The translations under genes and the position numbers were made by a program. The notes under the pieces are model-generated. The model had not been told where the DNA came from. It did no database searches and was given only the letters and a program-made list of their open reading frames with translations. Source: JBALVT01 sp047612385 (GTDB lineage: Bacteria > Pseudomonadota > Gammaproteobacteria > Pseudomonadales > Halieaceae). From it: a stretch of DNA of 64,000 nucleotides. The DNA lies in the NCBI GenBank assembly GCA_047612385.1, contig JBLGAR010000001.1, positions 1 to 64,000 of the forward strand, given 5' to 3'. Position 1 is the first letter of the stretch. Each line of letters begins with the position of its first letter. This document shows, piece by piece, positions 42,072 through 50,528 of this stretch.

Positions 42072-43940
42072 ATGTCTTCAGAAAATCCGGTAACCAGCTT
42101 TTCCCAGCTGAACCTCCCCGCTTCTATCCAAAAAGCACTCGATGACGTGGGTTATGAAACGCCTTCTCTGATTCAGGCTCAGACGATCCCACATATGCTT
42201 GAAGGGGTCGATTTGTTGGGTCAGGCCCAGACAGGGACGGGAAAGACGGCAGCCTTTGCGGTGCCGATACTGGCGAGATTAGATCTAAAGCAAAAAACAC
42301 CCCAGGTGCTGGTACTAGCACCGACCCGGGAGTTGGCGATTCAAGTGGCCGAGGCGTTTCAGACCTATGCCAAACACATTCCGGGCTTTCGCGTTTTGCC
42401 GGTCTACGGCGGGTCCGACTATCGCGGCCAGCAACGTCAGCTGGAGCGAGGTGTCCATGTTGTTGTGGGAACCCCTGGCCGTGTTATGGATCACATGCGG
42501 CGCAAGACGATGGACCTTTCGAAGCTGAAGACCTTGGTGTTGGATGAAGCCGATGAGATGCTTCGCATGGGCTTTATTGATGATGTGGAATGGATTCTGG
42601 AGCAAACTCCAGACGGCCGCCAGATAGCCTTGTTTTCAGCGACCATGCCCACTGCTATTCGCCGCATCGCACAGAAGTATCTGACGGACCCCAAAGAAGT
42701 GACCATAAAGATGAAGACGGTCACCAACGAATCGATTCGCCAGCGTGTCTGGATGATGGCCGGTAGCAGTAAACTTGATGCTCTCACACGGATTCTTGAA
42801 GTTGAAGAGTTCGATGCCATGATCGTTTTCGTGCGCACTCGGATCGCAACGACAGAGCTAGCGGATAAACTCTCCGCAAGAGGGTATGCCTGTGCCGCGA
42901 TTAATGGGGATATCGCTCAGAAGTTGCGAGAGAAAACGATAGAAAACCTTAAGTCGGGCAAGTTGGATATTCTTGTGGCAACCGATGTGGCTGCCAGAGG
43001 GCTGGACGTCACGCGCATTAGCCATGTGATCAATTACGACATCCCCTACGATGTTGAAGCCTATATTCACCGTATCGGCCGCACCGGCAGAGCGGGCCGG
43101 CAGGGAGATGCCATATTATTTGCAGCTAATCGAGAGCGTAGACTGCTCGGAGCTATTGAAAAAGCGACGGGTAAGTCTATTGAGAAAATGCAGCTACCCA
43201 CCGCTGAAGAAGTCACTGATAAGCGGGTAGGTAAATTTAAACAGCGCATTACTGAAGTGCTCGACACTCGCAAGTTGGAAGTTTACCGGAAGTTGATTGA
43301 TGAATATCAGCACGAATACGGTGTTCCTGTTGTAGAGATAGCCGCAGCGCTAGCCGCTTTGGCCGAGGGTAAATCGTCTCTATTCGCATCGCCACCTCCT
43401 CCGAAGCGCAGCGATGAAAAGCCCTCAAAAGACAGCAGAGATGCCCAGAGTAAATCTGGAAGGACCGCTAGGGAAAAGGCGCCGGCAACAAGCAAGCCCG
43501 ATGCCGCTAAGAGCCAGCCTGGCGATGAAAAACCGCGGCGCAAAAAAATGGACGTACCACCGCCGGAAAAAGATATGCAACGCTATCGTCTTGAAGTCGG
43601 TTTAGAGCATGGTGTTAAGCCGGGAAATATTGTTGGTGCCATAGCCAACGAAGCCGAGCTGGACAGCGAGTATATTGGCCGCATCGAGATATACGATGAT
43701 TACAGTACGGTCGATCTTCCCGAGGGTATGCCCAAGGAATTATTTAAGCACTTGAAGAAGGTAAGAGTTAGCGGTCAGCGTCTGGATATCTCGAAAATAG
43801 GCAAAGACAGCAAGGTGTTTGAGGACGCAAAAAGCTCAGCTTCAAAGGAAAGTAAGCGTGATAGGCCAGAGAAGCCTACCTCAAAGAAAACTATTGATGC
43901 TGCGCAGAAATCCACAAAGCGAAAAGTTGAAAAAGACTGA
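42072..43940 (+). CDS. deaD: ATP-dependent RNA helicase DeaD/CsdA
   Basis: A 622-residue DEAD-box helicase that helps 50S assembly and mRNA unwinding in the cold in characterised relatives. Motifs: SFSQLNLPASIQKAL, GQAQTGTGKTAAFAVPIL, LVLAPTRELAIQVA, LVLDEADEMLRMGF, LFSATMP, ATDVAARGLDVTRI, HRIGRTGRAGRQG. After a charged linker (about 455-515) there is a DbpA-type RNA-binding domain (RYRLEVGLEHGVKPGNIVGA to VRVSGQRLDISKI) and a Lys/Ser-rich tail. The size is close to E. coli DeaD (629). Start chosen at 42072 by homology. Confidence 0.93.
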   Translation: MSSENPVTSFSQLNLPASIQKALDDVGYETPSLIQAQTIPHMLEGVDLLGQAQTGTGKTAAFAVPILARLDLKQKTPQVLVLAPTRELAIQVAEAFQTYAKHIPGFRVLPVYGGSDYRGQQRQLERGVHVVVGTPGRVMDHMRRKTMDLSKLKTLVLDEADEMLRMGFIDDVEWILEQTPDGRQIALFSATMPTAIRRIAQKYLTDPKEVTIKMKTVTNESIRQRVWMMAGSSKLDALTRILEVEEFDAMIVFVRTRIATTELADKLSARGYACAAINGDIAQKLREKTIENLKSGKLDILVATDVAARGLDVTRISHVINYDIPYDVEAYIHRIGRTGRAGRQGDAILFAANRERRLLGAIEKATGKSIEKMQLPTAEEVTDKRVGKFKQRITEVLDTRKLEVYRKLIDEYQHEYGVPVVEIAAALAALAEGKSSLFASPPPPKRSDEKPSKDSRDAQSKSGRTAREKAPATSKPDAAKSQPGDEKPRRKKMDVPPPEKDMQRYRLEVGLEHGVKPGNIVGAIANEAELDSEYIGRIEIYDDYSTVDLPEGMPKELFKHLKKVRVSGQRLDISKIGKDSKVFEDAKSSASKESKRDRPEKPTSKKTIDAAQKSTKRKVEKD

Positions 43941-44009
43941 GAGTGTGCGGGACGATAGGCCGATCAATATTTAGTGTCGCAAACAGGCGGCGTTAGTCCC
44001 TAGTGCTCG

Positions 44010-44705
44010 CTATTGTGAGCTCTCCAGATAAGCAAACCCGCCCTCTTTGATATACAGCTCGCAGTAGTCATCACTAATGGGTGTGATTGAGCCTCCAGGC
44101 GGAATGCGAAGCCAACTGTGAGTGAGGTAGCTGCCGAGCTCATCACTGAACTGCCCTTTTAGTACAAACAATTCAGCGCCCTGCGCGAAATTGATTTGCC
44201 CAAGTTCAGCGGGGATATCCCAGGCCTCCAGGCGCATGAAGTCGCTGTAGGGTTCTTGCGCATACAGTTTTTTCCATGAAGATATTTTTCGAACGGATGG
44301 CTTCCAGGCTTCGTCGTTGGTTTGAATCGCGATGTGTTCGCGGTCATTGCCCGGCAACTGACGAAGTTTTACAAACAGAGTGCAACCTGCTTTAGAGAAA
44401 GGGCTGTGTGAAAACCCTTCAGGGTTGAGCAGGTAGGTACCGGCGGGCCAGTCTCCGTATTCGTCCGAGAAAATGCCCTCAAGCACAATAATTTCTTCTC
44501 CCCCGGGATGTTCGTGGGATGGGAACTTTGCTCCCGCATCGTAGCGAACCACAGAAGTGACCTGCCCGGATTCCGGGGGGCCCACCAAATGTAGGCGTTT
44601 GCGCCATACGGTGCCGCTAGGACTGGGACTCCATTCCATCGACTGCGTGTCTACTGCAACGCGCACTGAAAGGTCTCCATTCAGTGCCTGGGTTGATTCG
44701 GTCAT
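44010..44705 (-). CDS. ChrR-like cupin domain protein
   Basis: A 231-residue double cupin. The first cupin (about 35-120) keeps metal-ligand residues in FPSHEHPGGEEIIVLEGIFSDE and a GTYLLNPEGFSHSPFS strand. The second (about 135-225) has the matching pattern GAELFVLKGQFSDE and SWLRIPPGGS but has lost most His ligands. This resembles the C-terminal cupin of ChrR anti-sigma factors, without the zinc anti-sigma domain and with no sigma gene beside it. An independent metal-binding or enzymatic role is possible. Confidence 0.8.
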   Translation of the reverse strand: MTESTQALNGDLSVRVAVDTQSMEWSPSPSGTVWRKRLHLVGPPESGQVTSVVRYDAGAKFPSHEHPGGEEIIVLEGIFSDEYGDWPAGTYLLNPEGFSHSPFSKAGCTLFVKLRQLPGNDREHIAIQTNDEAWKPSVRKISSWKKLYAQEPYSDFMRLEAWDIPAELGQINFAQGAELFVLKGQFSDELGSYLTHSWLRIPPGGSITPISDDYCELYIKEGGFAYLESSQ

Positions 44706-44853
44706 GATAGCTAGCCTGATCGAGGTATTGTTTTACGTATCTAGGGTAATCTTAGCACGCAATAGTGCAAAGCTGTTTTTACCTTTGGATATTGCAACAG
44801 CGCGGCGGCAGTGAGATGCTTGGACCACTGATCTGCCTCTATGGGACAGTTTA

Positions 44854-45282
44854 ATGGATCTCGATTCAATAGACGAATGTTTGCGTAATGACTGCCACAT
44901 ACTGGGTTCGATGACTTCGGGCATACTGTTGCTCAATCGTAATGCCTCTTTGCACTGGTTTATTTTGGTGCCCGAAAGCAAGCTCCATGATGTTCTTGAT
45001 TTGCCGCTGGATCAGGCCCAGGCCGTGTTCACCGACTGCGCTGTCGTATCGGCGTTCATGAAGGAAGAGCTATCCTACCCAAAAATCAATTTTGCCGGGC
45101 TTGGCAATTTGGTACCTCAAATGCATTTGCACATTATTGGCAGACATGTGGGTGATGTGTGCTGGCCCGATCCGATTTGGGGCAATATTCATCACTCCAG
45201 TGTTTACACTACCGATAAGATCCAAAATCTTCAGGAAGATCTTGCGCAACGTGTCGGACTGGTTCCCGTTGCCTCCTTCTAG
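44854..45282 (+). CDS. HIT family protein
   Basis: A 142-residue histidine-triad protein with the signature QMHLHIIGRH (His-x-His-x-x, with Gln in place of the first His of the canonical triad) near residue 90. Also present are an N-terminal SGILLLNRNASLHWFILVPE and the preceding FAGLGNLVP. HIT proteins hydrolyse nucleotidyl adducts; the substrate here is unknown. It diverges from the cupin gene and lies 30 bp before a 2-hydroxyacid dehydrogenase. Confidence 0.83.
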   Translation: MDLDSIDECLRNDCHILGSMTSGILLLNRNASLHWFILVPESKLHDVLDLPLDQAQAVFTDCAVVSAFMKEELSYPKINFAGLGNLVPQMHLHIIGRHVGDVCWPDPIWGNIHHSSVYTTDKIQNLQEDLAQRVGLVPVASF

Positions 45283-45312
45283 CTAAAGTGGAGAGCTAGC
45301 CGAAGGAGCACT

Positions 45313-46287
45313 ATGAGCAAAAAAATATTCGTCAGTCACCAGCTGCCCGGTCAAAGAATTCACGATCTGGCGCAGCGCAGCGAAATGAATGTGTGGATGG
45401 GCCCCGGACTGCTGCCTGCGAAAACACTGCGTGAAGAGTTGAGTTCCTGCCAGGGTTTGTTGTGCCTGCTCACAGACCGAATCGATCGGCAGTTGCTGGA
45501 TGCCATGCCAGACCTTGAATTTGTTTCCAGCATGTCGGTGGGAGTTGACCATGTCGATGTCGCTGCGTTAACTGAGCGCGGTATTCCCCTTGGGCACACT
45601 CCGGGTGTTTTGGTAGACACCACAGCTGATGTCACCTTTGCACTTATGTTAGCGGCAGCGCGGCGAGTAGTCGAAGCGGATCGATTTGTACACGCCGGTC
45701 ACTGGCGCGAAGAAAATGCCTGGTCTCCCGATTTCTTTACGGGTAAAGATGTCAGTGGTGCCACCCTTGGAATCATCGGGCTGGGGGAAATCGGGCAGGC
45801 AGTAGCCCGCCGTGCGTCAGGCTTTGACATGCAGGTTCTTGCCTGGAACCGTTCACCGCGAGAAGTTGAGGGTGTGCAGAATGTCGGGCTGGAAGAATTG
45901 CTGCTGCGCAGTGATTTTGTCAGCGTTAATGTGGCGCTATGCGAGGACACACGAAATCTTTTGGACGAGACCAAAATTGGCATGATGAAGTCCGGCTCGG
46001 TTTTAGTGAATACGGCTCGTGGTGGCATTGTTAATGAAAAAGCGCTGTACGAAGCCCTGTCACGGGGTGATCTTTACGCCGCTGGAATCGATGTGTTTGA
46101 GCGAGAACCTGTTGAACACGACAATCCTTTATTAACACTGCCCAACGTGGTTGCAGTGCCTCACATAGGTAGCGCGACTACATTGACCAGGGCTCGAATG
46201 GCGGATTTGGCGGTGGATAATGCCATGGCCGCTTTGGCGGGTCAGTCCATGCCCCATTGCGTCAACCCCGAGGTCTATTGCCCATAG
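45313..46287 (+). CDS. D-2-hydroxyacid dehydrogenase, glyoxylate/hydroxypyruvate reductase type
   Basis: A 324-residue NAD(P)-dependent dehydrogenase. The Rossmann motif is LGIIGLGEIGQAVARRASGF, the substrate loop is SMSVGVDHVD, the catalytic Arg is in VNTARGGIVNEKALYEAL, and the His-Glu pair sits in GIDVFEREPVEHDNPLL and PHIGSAT. Sequence and length fit GhrB/glycerate-dehydrogenase-like reductases. It follows the HIT gene on the same strand with its own SD (AAGGAG). Confidence 0.88.
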   Translation: MSKKIFVSHQLPGQRIHDLAQRSEMNVWMGPGLLPAKTLREELSSCQGLLCLLTDRIDRQLLDAMPDLEFVSSMSVGVDHVDVAALTERGIPLGHTPGVLVDTTADVTFALMLAAARRVVEADRFVHAGHWREENAWSPDFFTGKDVSGATLGIIGLGEIGQAVARRASGFDMQVLAWNRSPREVEGVQNVGLEELLLRSDFVSVNVALCEDTRNLLDETKIGMMKSGSVLVNTARGGIVNEKALYEALSRGDLYAAGIDVFEREPVEHDNPLLTLPNVVAVPHIGSATTLTRARMADLAVDNAMAALAGQSMPHCVNPEVYCP

Positions 46288-46290
46288 TGC

Positions 46291-46872
46291 TCAGCTACTG
46301 TGGGGCAGATCTTTCAATCCAAGCTTGATGGCCTTCTTCACTTTCCGTTGGATGTGAGATTGTTCGTTTAAATTGGTGTTTTCGATTATTTTGGTGATAA
46401 CCACACGCCAGACTTCTGCGTTACTTTCAATGTCGCGAAAGAGAATACCGATGTTACTGGTTTCTTTGACACCACCGAGCGCATAGGCATTATCGATGGA
46501 TGCCTGATCGAGATTGCGATTGGGAATGGCCCCGGGCATCGTACCCAGATTGCTCACATCGCCGCTGCGTTCTCCCAGTCGAAGTCTCTCTGCATACACA
46601 TAGTCTACGGTGAATTCTGCTTTTTGTGGGTCTAGCGAGTAGCCTTTACTTTGCAGTTCTTGGGTCAATTGTTCTCTTAAAATTGGATCCATCGCGTAAA
46701 TAGGGTCATTTGAATTATTGGTATTGTCCAGGGGTTTGTTGTTCCAGCGATAGTAGTGATAGTCGCCTGCAACAAAGGCGTCGATAGCTGAGGGTCGAGT
46801 TTCGAATCCGCTGCAGGCCGCCAATAATAGAATTAGAACAAAAGTCGCTGAGCATAGTGGAATGCGTGTCAT
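46291..46872 (-). CDS. DUF4136 family lipoprotein
   Basis: A 193-residue lipoprotein with lipobox LLAAC (Cys20, Ser at +2, so outer membrane). The mature part shows the DUF4136 pattern: YHYYRWNN near the start, DPILREQLTQELQSKGYSL, a central AEFTVDYVYAERL and a C-terminal NAEVWRVVITKIIE segment, followed by a basic helix. Function is unknown. It is convergent with the 2-hydroxyacid dehydrogenase gene, 3 bp apart. Confidence 0.82.
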   Translation of the reverse strand: MTRIPLCSATFVLILLLAACSGFETRPSAIDAFVAGDYHYYRWNNKPLDNTNNSNDPIYAMDPILREQLTQELQSKGYSLDPQKAEFTVDYVYAERLRLGERSGDVSNLGTMPGAIPNRNLDQASIDNAYALGGVKETSNIGILFRDIESNAEVWRVVITKIIENTNLNEQSHIQRKVKKAIKLGLKDLPHSS

Positions 46873-47030
46873 GGGTATGCCTATAGATGGGAAAATACAC
46901 TTGAGATGATAGCGCTTTTGCAGGCAAAGGCGAGTGTCTCAAGTTACTGAAGTCGCAATATTTGCGCTCTGTGGTCAAAGTATCTTAGCGACCGCAGTGC
47001 CTTTTTTCGTGTAAGGAGTGTATTAAGTCT

Positions 47031-47058
47031 TTGAATTTGCTAGGATTAGCAATATAAC
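47031..47058 (+). promoter_or_regulatory. LysR-gene promoter with a dyad filling the spacer
   Basis: TTGAAT (47031-47036) and TATAAC (47053-47058) are separated by exactly 16 bp, and those 16 bp are the perfect dyad TTGCTA-GGAT-TAGCAA. It also fits the T-N11-A pattern of LysR boxes. The gene starts at 47086, so binding there would repress its own transcription. Confidence 0.6.
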
Positions 47059-47085
47059 AAAAAGTTATTTCACTTTGGGGGTAGG

Positions 47086-48069
47086 ATGATATCACGCAAG
47101 ATGATACGAACAGATTTAAATTTGTTAGTAGCGTTGCAAATTCTGCTTGAGGAGCGAAATGTCACGCGTGCTGCCGAGCGCCTGTCGGTTTCACAGCCCG
47201 CTCTGAGTAAGACCTTGCAAAAGCTTCGCGACGCGTTCGAAGACGAACTGTTTACCCGTACTGCCCACGGGCTTATTCCCACTCCGAAAGCTGAGGCACT
47301 TGCGGCTGAGTTGCCGGCCTTGTTGGAGACGGTGGAGCGAGTCCTCGGCAACGAGGAGTTTAGCCCGGATACGTTTGTGGGTAGCTTCAAATTGCTTTTA
47401 CCGCCCATTCTGAGCGAGTCTCTTTTACCGGGGCTCATGGCTGAGTTGAGCGATGCGGCGCCAGGCGTGCAAATCATTACGGCTGAGGTGACCCCGGATT
47501 TTCAGGATCAGTTAAAAAAGGGTTCGGCAGATTATGCGGCCTTTGTGGCGCTGGAAACGGACCGGGATATCCATGCTGAACCGATCGCCGCGATTGCACC
47601 GCGCTGTTATATGCGAATTGAACATCCGTTGGTGGGCAAGGAACTCAATTTGAAAGAGTTTTTGGCCTACGATCATTTGCGCTTGTATTTACCAGGGCTC
47701 ACCCGGGAGAACACTTCCATGGTAGATGATGTGCTGGGTCAATACGGCGTTCATCGCAACATTTCTCTGGAGACGACGCAGTTTGCCTCGGCGGTCGGGG
47801 TGTTGACCCGAACGGATGCTCTGCTGGTTGCCAATGCCGGTTTTGAGGAGGGAGGACTCTACAATGACAAGATTATTGGGCTGGAGTTGCCGTCAGAGCT
47901 ACGGCGCATGATTCGTAATACTCACAGCAATAACCGCGGCAAAATGTCATTGATGCGCCATACGCGTACCTCGCGCAGTGCGCCCCATCAGTGGATGCGG
48001 GCCCTGTTGATGCGCCACCTCACCCATTCCCAGAGCAAGGTCAGCGAAACGGCGCCCCCTAAAGCATAG
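47086..48069 (+). CDS. LysR-family transcriptional regulator
   Basis: A 327-residue regulator with an N-terminal winged HTH (DLNLLVALQILLEERNVTRA, AERLSVSQPALSKTLQKLRD, and the wing TRTAHGLIPTPKAEAL). A substrate-binding domain follows from about residue 95 to 300, starting SFKLLLPPILSESLLPGLM. A short basic tail ends the protein. The ligand is unknown. Start at the ATG at 47086 with GGGGGTAGG just upstream; an ATG at 47101 would remove five residues. It ends 7 bp from the convergent AraC gene. Confidence 0.88.
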   Translation: MISRKMIRTDLNLLVALQILLEERNVTRAAERLSVSQPALSKTLQKLRDAFEDELFTRTAHGLIPTPKAEALAAELPALLETVERVLGNEEFSPDTFVGSFKLLLPPILSESLLPGLMAELSDAAPGVQIITAEVTPDFQDQLKKGSADYAAFVALETDRDIHAEPIAAIAPRCYMRIEHPLVGKELNLKEFLAYDHLRLYLPGLTRENTSMVDDVLGQYGVHRNISLETTQFASAVGVLTRTDALLVANAGFEEGGLYNDKIIGLELPSELRRMIRNTHSNNRGKMSLMRHTRTSRSAPHQWMRALLMRHLTHSQSKVSETAPPKA

Positions 48070-48075
48070 CGTCGG

Positions 48076-48957
48076 TTACTTGCGCACCGAGCTTCGGTAG
48101 GCTCGGGGAGACAGGCCCATTGTCTTGCTGAATAGTCGTGAAAAATACAGGGGATCTCCATAACCCAACCCAACCGCAATCGCCTTAACGCTCATCTCAG
48201 TGCTGTCTAACAACTGGCAGGCGTATTCTATTTTCATGTGTAAAAAGTGTTTGATGGGTGAATAGCCCGTCAAGGCCTTGTATCGATTGGAAAAATGGAA
48301 TTTGGACAAGTGTGCTACGCCGGCCAGAGCGTCCAGGTCTATTTGCTGGTCGATGTTGTCTTGCATGTAGGCCTGAATTGAATCCAGATCCAGGCCAGTA
48401 GGTTGCCCCGCCCTCTGTCGACTGGTCTCCATGGCGAATTGGGTGAAGAGGTGCCTGAGCTGGTTGCCGGCGTTGATGAAAGCACTGCTGCTATAGCCCG
48501 TACGCCGCACGGAAAGCAAGCTGTTGAAAGACGCCAGCAAGGCCGGAGAAACGCCTGCGTGAACGAGCGGTTGCCCATCCCTATATCCCAAATACTGAAG
48601 GAATATGCCGGTGCTCACACCCTGGAAGTGGACCCAGTACAGAGTCCATGGCTGCCCACCGCTGGCGGCGTAGCTGTGGGCCAGGCCTTGAGGTAGTAAT
48701 ACCAGATCACCGGTTTTGACTTCTACAGATAAACCTTGAGTGTCCAGTGTTCCGCTGCCATCAGCGCAATAAAGCAACAGGTTGTCGTCGTGTCGAGGGC
48801 GTTCCATGCGGTGACCTACCGCTTTGGGGTAGTAGCCCATGGCCGTGGGGTAGCAATCTCGAGTGAGTGGATGTCGATAGAGCTTCTCCAGCATAAATGC
48901 TGGAGTTAGAAAACGAATGCCCTGATCGGGTAGAGGCCATTGAGAGGGTGAGCTCAT
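48076..48957 (-). CDS. AraC-family transcriptional regulator (MmsR-like)
   Basis: A 293-residue AraC-type activator: an N-terminal cupin-like ligand pocket (about 25-170) with LLLPQGLAHSYAA, and two C-terminal HTHs. The first is LDALAGVAHLSKFHFSNRYK; the second, VKAIAVGLGYGDPLYFSRLF, is followed by KTMGLSPRAYR. It is divergent from the acyl-CoA operon at 49104. MmsR activates mmsAB for valine catabolism in Pseudomonas, and this gene's place suggests the same job. A direct repeat in the shared intergenic region is a candidate binding site. Confidence 0.85.
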   Translation of the reverse strand: MSSPSQWPLPDQGIRFLTPAFMLEKLYRHPLTRDCYPTAMGYYPKAVGHRMERPRHDDNLLLYCADGSGTLDTQGLSVEVKTGDLVLLPQGLAHSYAASGGQPWTLYWVHFQGVSTGIFLQYLGYRDGQPLVHAGVSPALLASFNSLLSVRRTGYSSSAFINAGNQLRHLFTQFAMETSRQRAGQPTGLDLDSIQAYMQDNIDQQIDLDALAGVAHLSKFHFSNRYKALTGYSPIKHFLHMKIEYACQLLDSTEMSVKAIAVGLGYGDPLYFSRLFSKTMGLSPRAYRSSVRK

Positions 48958-49001
48958 GATTCTTAGGGGTTACACTGTGGCATCAAAAATACGACCCGAT
49001 A

Positions 49002-49033
49002 GCAATATAGTCCATATATTACGCAATTTCGTC
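49002..49033 (+). promoter_or_regulatory. Candidate AraC-type operator, direct repeat
   Basis: GCAATATAGTC (49002-49012) and GCAATTTCGTC (49023-49033) match at 9 of 11 positions with a 21-bp period, two helical turns. They lie between the divergent araC gene and the first operon gene, 71 bp before its start. This is the geometry AraC dimers use. Confidence 0.55.
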
Positions 49034-49103
49034 AATGTGAACCAGCCCTATGTGGTGCTATGTTGCCTCGTTAAGTCGAGAACCCACTCAAAGGATGAAT
49101 GTC

Positions 49104-50507
49104 ATGTCCCAGGAAACAAGCCCAAAAGAGCAAATAGAAGCGTTGGTTGAGCGATCGCGCATCGCCCAGGCGCAAATCGCCAACTACTCCCAGGAGCAGG
49201 TTGATGAATTGATTCGAGCCATGGTTTATTCCGTAGCCAGAGAAGAAGTCTCAGAGAAGATAGCCCAGTTTACGGTTGAGGAAACTCAGCTGGGTAACTA
49301 CGAGGGTAAGTATCTCAAGATTCATCGCAAAACTCGTGCGACGCTAATGGATATTATCGACGACAAATCGGTAGGGATTATCGAGGAAGATGTAGAGCGC
49401 AATATTGTCAAAATTGCCAAGCCAGTCGGCGTGATCGGTGCGCTCTCTCCTTCTACCAACCCTGAAGCCACGCCGGTGATTAAAGCCATCTCCGCTGTGA
49501 AAGGTCGCAACTCCATCATCGTAGCGCCGCACCCTCGCGCCAAGCTCACTAATAAATTGATCTGCGACTACATGCGTGAGGCGCTGGTTATCTGCGGCGC
49601 ACCGGCCGATCTGGTGCTCAGTATCGACGTGCCTTCACTAGAGTTGACCAATGAGCTAATGAGGCAGTGCGACCGGGTTCTCGCTACTGGCGGCGGTGCA
49701 ATGGTCACCGCAGCGTATTCCAGTGGAACACCTGCACTGGGTGTCGGGGTGGGTAACGCCTGTATTACAGTCGATGAGAGCGCGAACCTGGATGAAGCGG
49801 CTGAGAAAATACGGATCTCCAAAACGCTCGATCTCGCGGCTTCGTGTTCCTCGGACAACTCAGTGCTGCTGCATGAGTCCATCTACGATGAAATGCTGGC
49901 TAAGCTTCAGGCTGAGGGCGGTTACGTGGTCAACGCCGATGAGAAGTTGAAATTGCAGAACACGCTTTGGGTGGATGGTCACTTCAACACTGCGATCGTG
50001 GCTCAGCCGGCTCATAAAATTGCCGGTATGGCGGGCATAGAGTTACCTGAAGGCAAGCTGTTTCTCATCGTTCCTGAAACGGGTTTCGGCCCCGATTTTC
50101 CCTTCTCAGGCGAGAAGCTGTCGGTGGTAATGGCGCTGTACAAGGTTAAAGATATCGACGCTGCAATTGCGTTGACTAACAACATTCAGGCCTATCAGGG
50201 TCAGGGACACTCCTGTGGTATTTACTCTTACTCCGATGACAATATTCTAAAGTTCGCCCACGCTACCAAAACATCACGCGTAATGGTCAATCAGCCTCAG
50301 GCTGCTTCGAACAGCGGCAACCTGTGGAACGGGATGCGACAGACCTTCTCGTTGGGTTGTGGTTCCTGGGGCGGTAACGGCACCAATAACAACATTACCT
50401 GGCGCGATCTGATTAACGAAACCTGGGTTAGCAAGCCCTTGGTAAAAACCAAAGAGTTGCCCTCCGACGAGGAGCTGTTTGGCTCTGTAATGGCCAAGTT
50501 TAACTAG
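49104..50507 (+). CDS. CoA-acylating aldehyde dehydrogenase
   Basis: A 467-residue enzyme of the EutE/SauS/AdhE-N acylating branch. It oxidises an aldehyde with NAD and CoA to an acyl-CoA. Motifs: KPVGVIGALSPSTNPEATP (nucleotide fold), VLATGGGAMVTAAYSSGTPA, the Cys of LDLAASCSSDNSVLLHE (catalytic), and TFSLGCGSWGGNGTNNN near the C-terminus. AAAGGATG before the ATG at 49104 sets the start; an ATG at 49095 would overlap the ribosome site. It is first in an operon for branched acyl-CoA breakdown but is not a typical MmsA (methylmalonate-semialdehyde dehydrogenase). It could make isobutyryl-CoA from isobutyraldehyde or act on the final semialdehyde. Confidence 0.85.
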   Translation: MSQETSPKEQIEALVERSRIAQAQIANYSQEQVDELIRAMVYSVAREEVSEKIAQFTVEETQLGNYEGKYLKIHRKTRATLMDIIDDKSVGIIEEDVERNIVKIAKPVGVIGALSPSTNPEATPVIKAISAVKGRNSIIVAPHPRAKLTNKLICDYMREALVICGAPADLVLSIDVPSLELTNELMRQCDRVLATGGGAMVTAAYSSGTPALGVGVGNACITVDESANLDEAAEKIRISKTLDLAASCSSDNSVLLHESIYDEMLAKLQAEGGYVVNADEKLKLQNTLWVDGHFNTAIVAQPAHKIAGMAGIELPEGKLFLIVPETGFGPDFPFSGEKLSVVMALYKVKDIDAAIALTNNIQAYQGQGHSCGIYSYSDDNILKFAHATKTSRVMVNQPQAASNSGNLWNGMRQTFSLGCGSWGGNGTNNNITWRDLINETWVSKPLVKTKELPSDEELFGSVMAKFN

Positions 50508-50528
50508 CCCAAAACGGAGTGGTCACGC

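Noticed and set aside
49104..50507. Calling the aldehyde dehydrogenase MmsA from operon context
   Set aside because: Its motifs (AASCSSDN, STNPEATP, GCGSWGGN) belong to the acylating EutE/SauS branch, not to the methylmalonate-semialdehyde dehydrogenase family.
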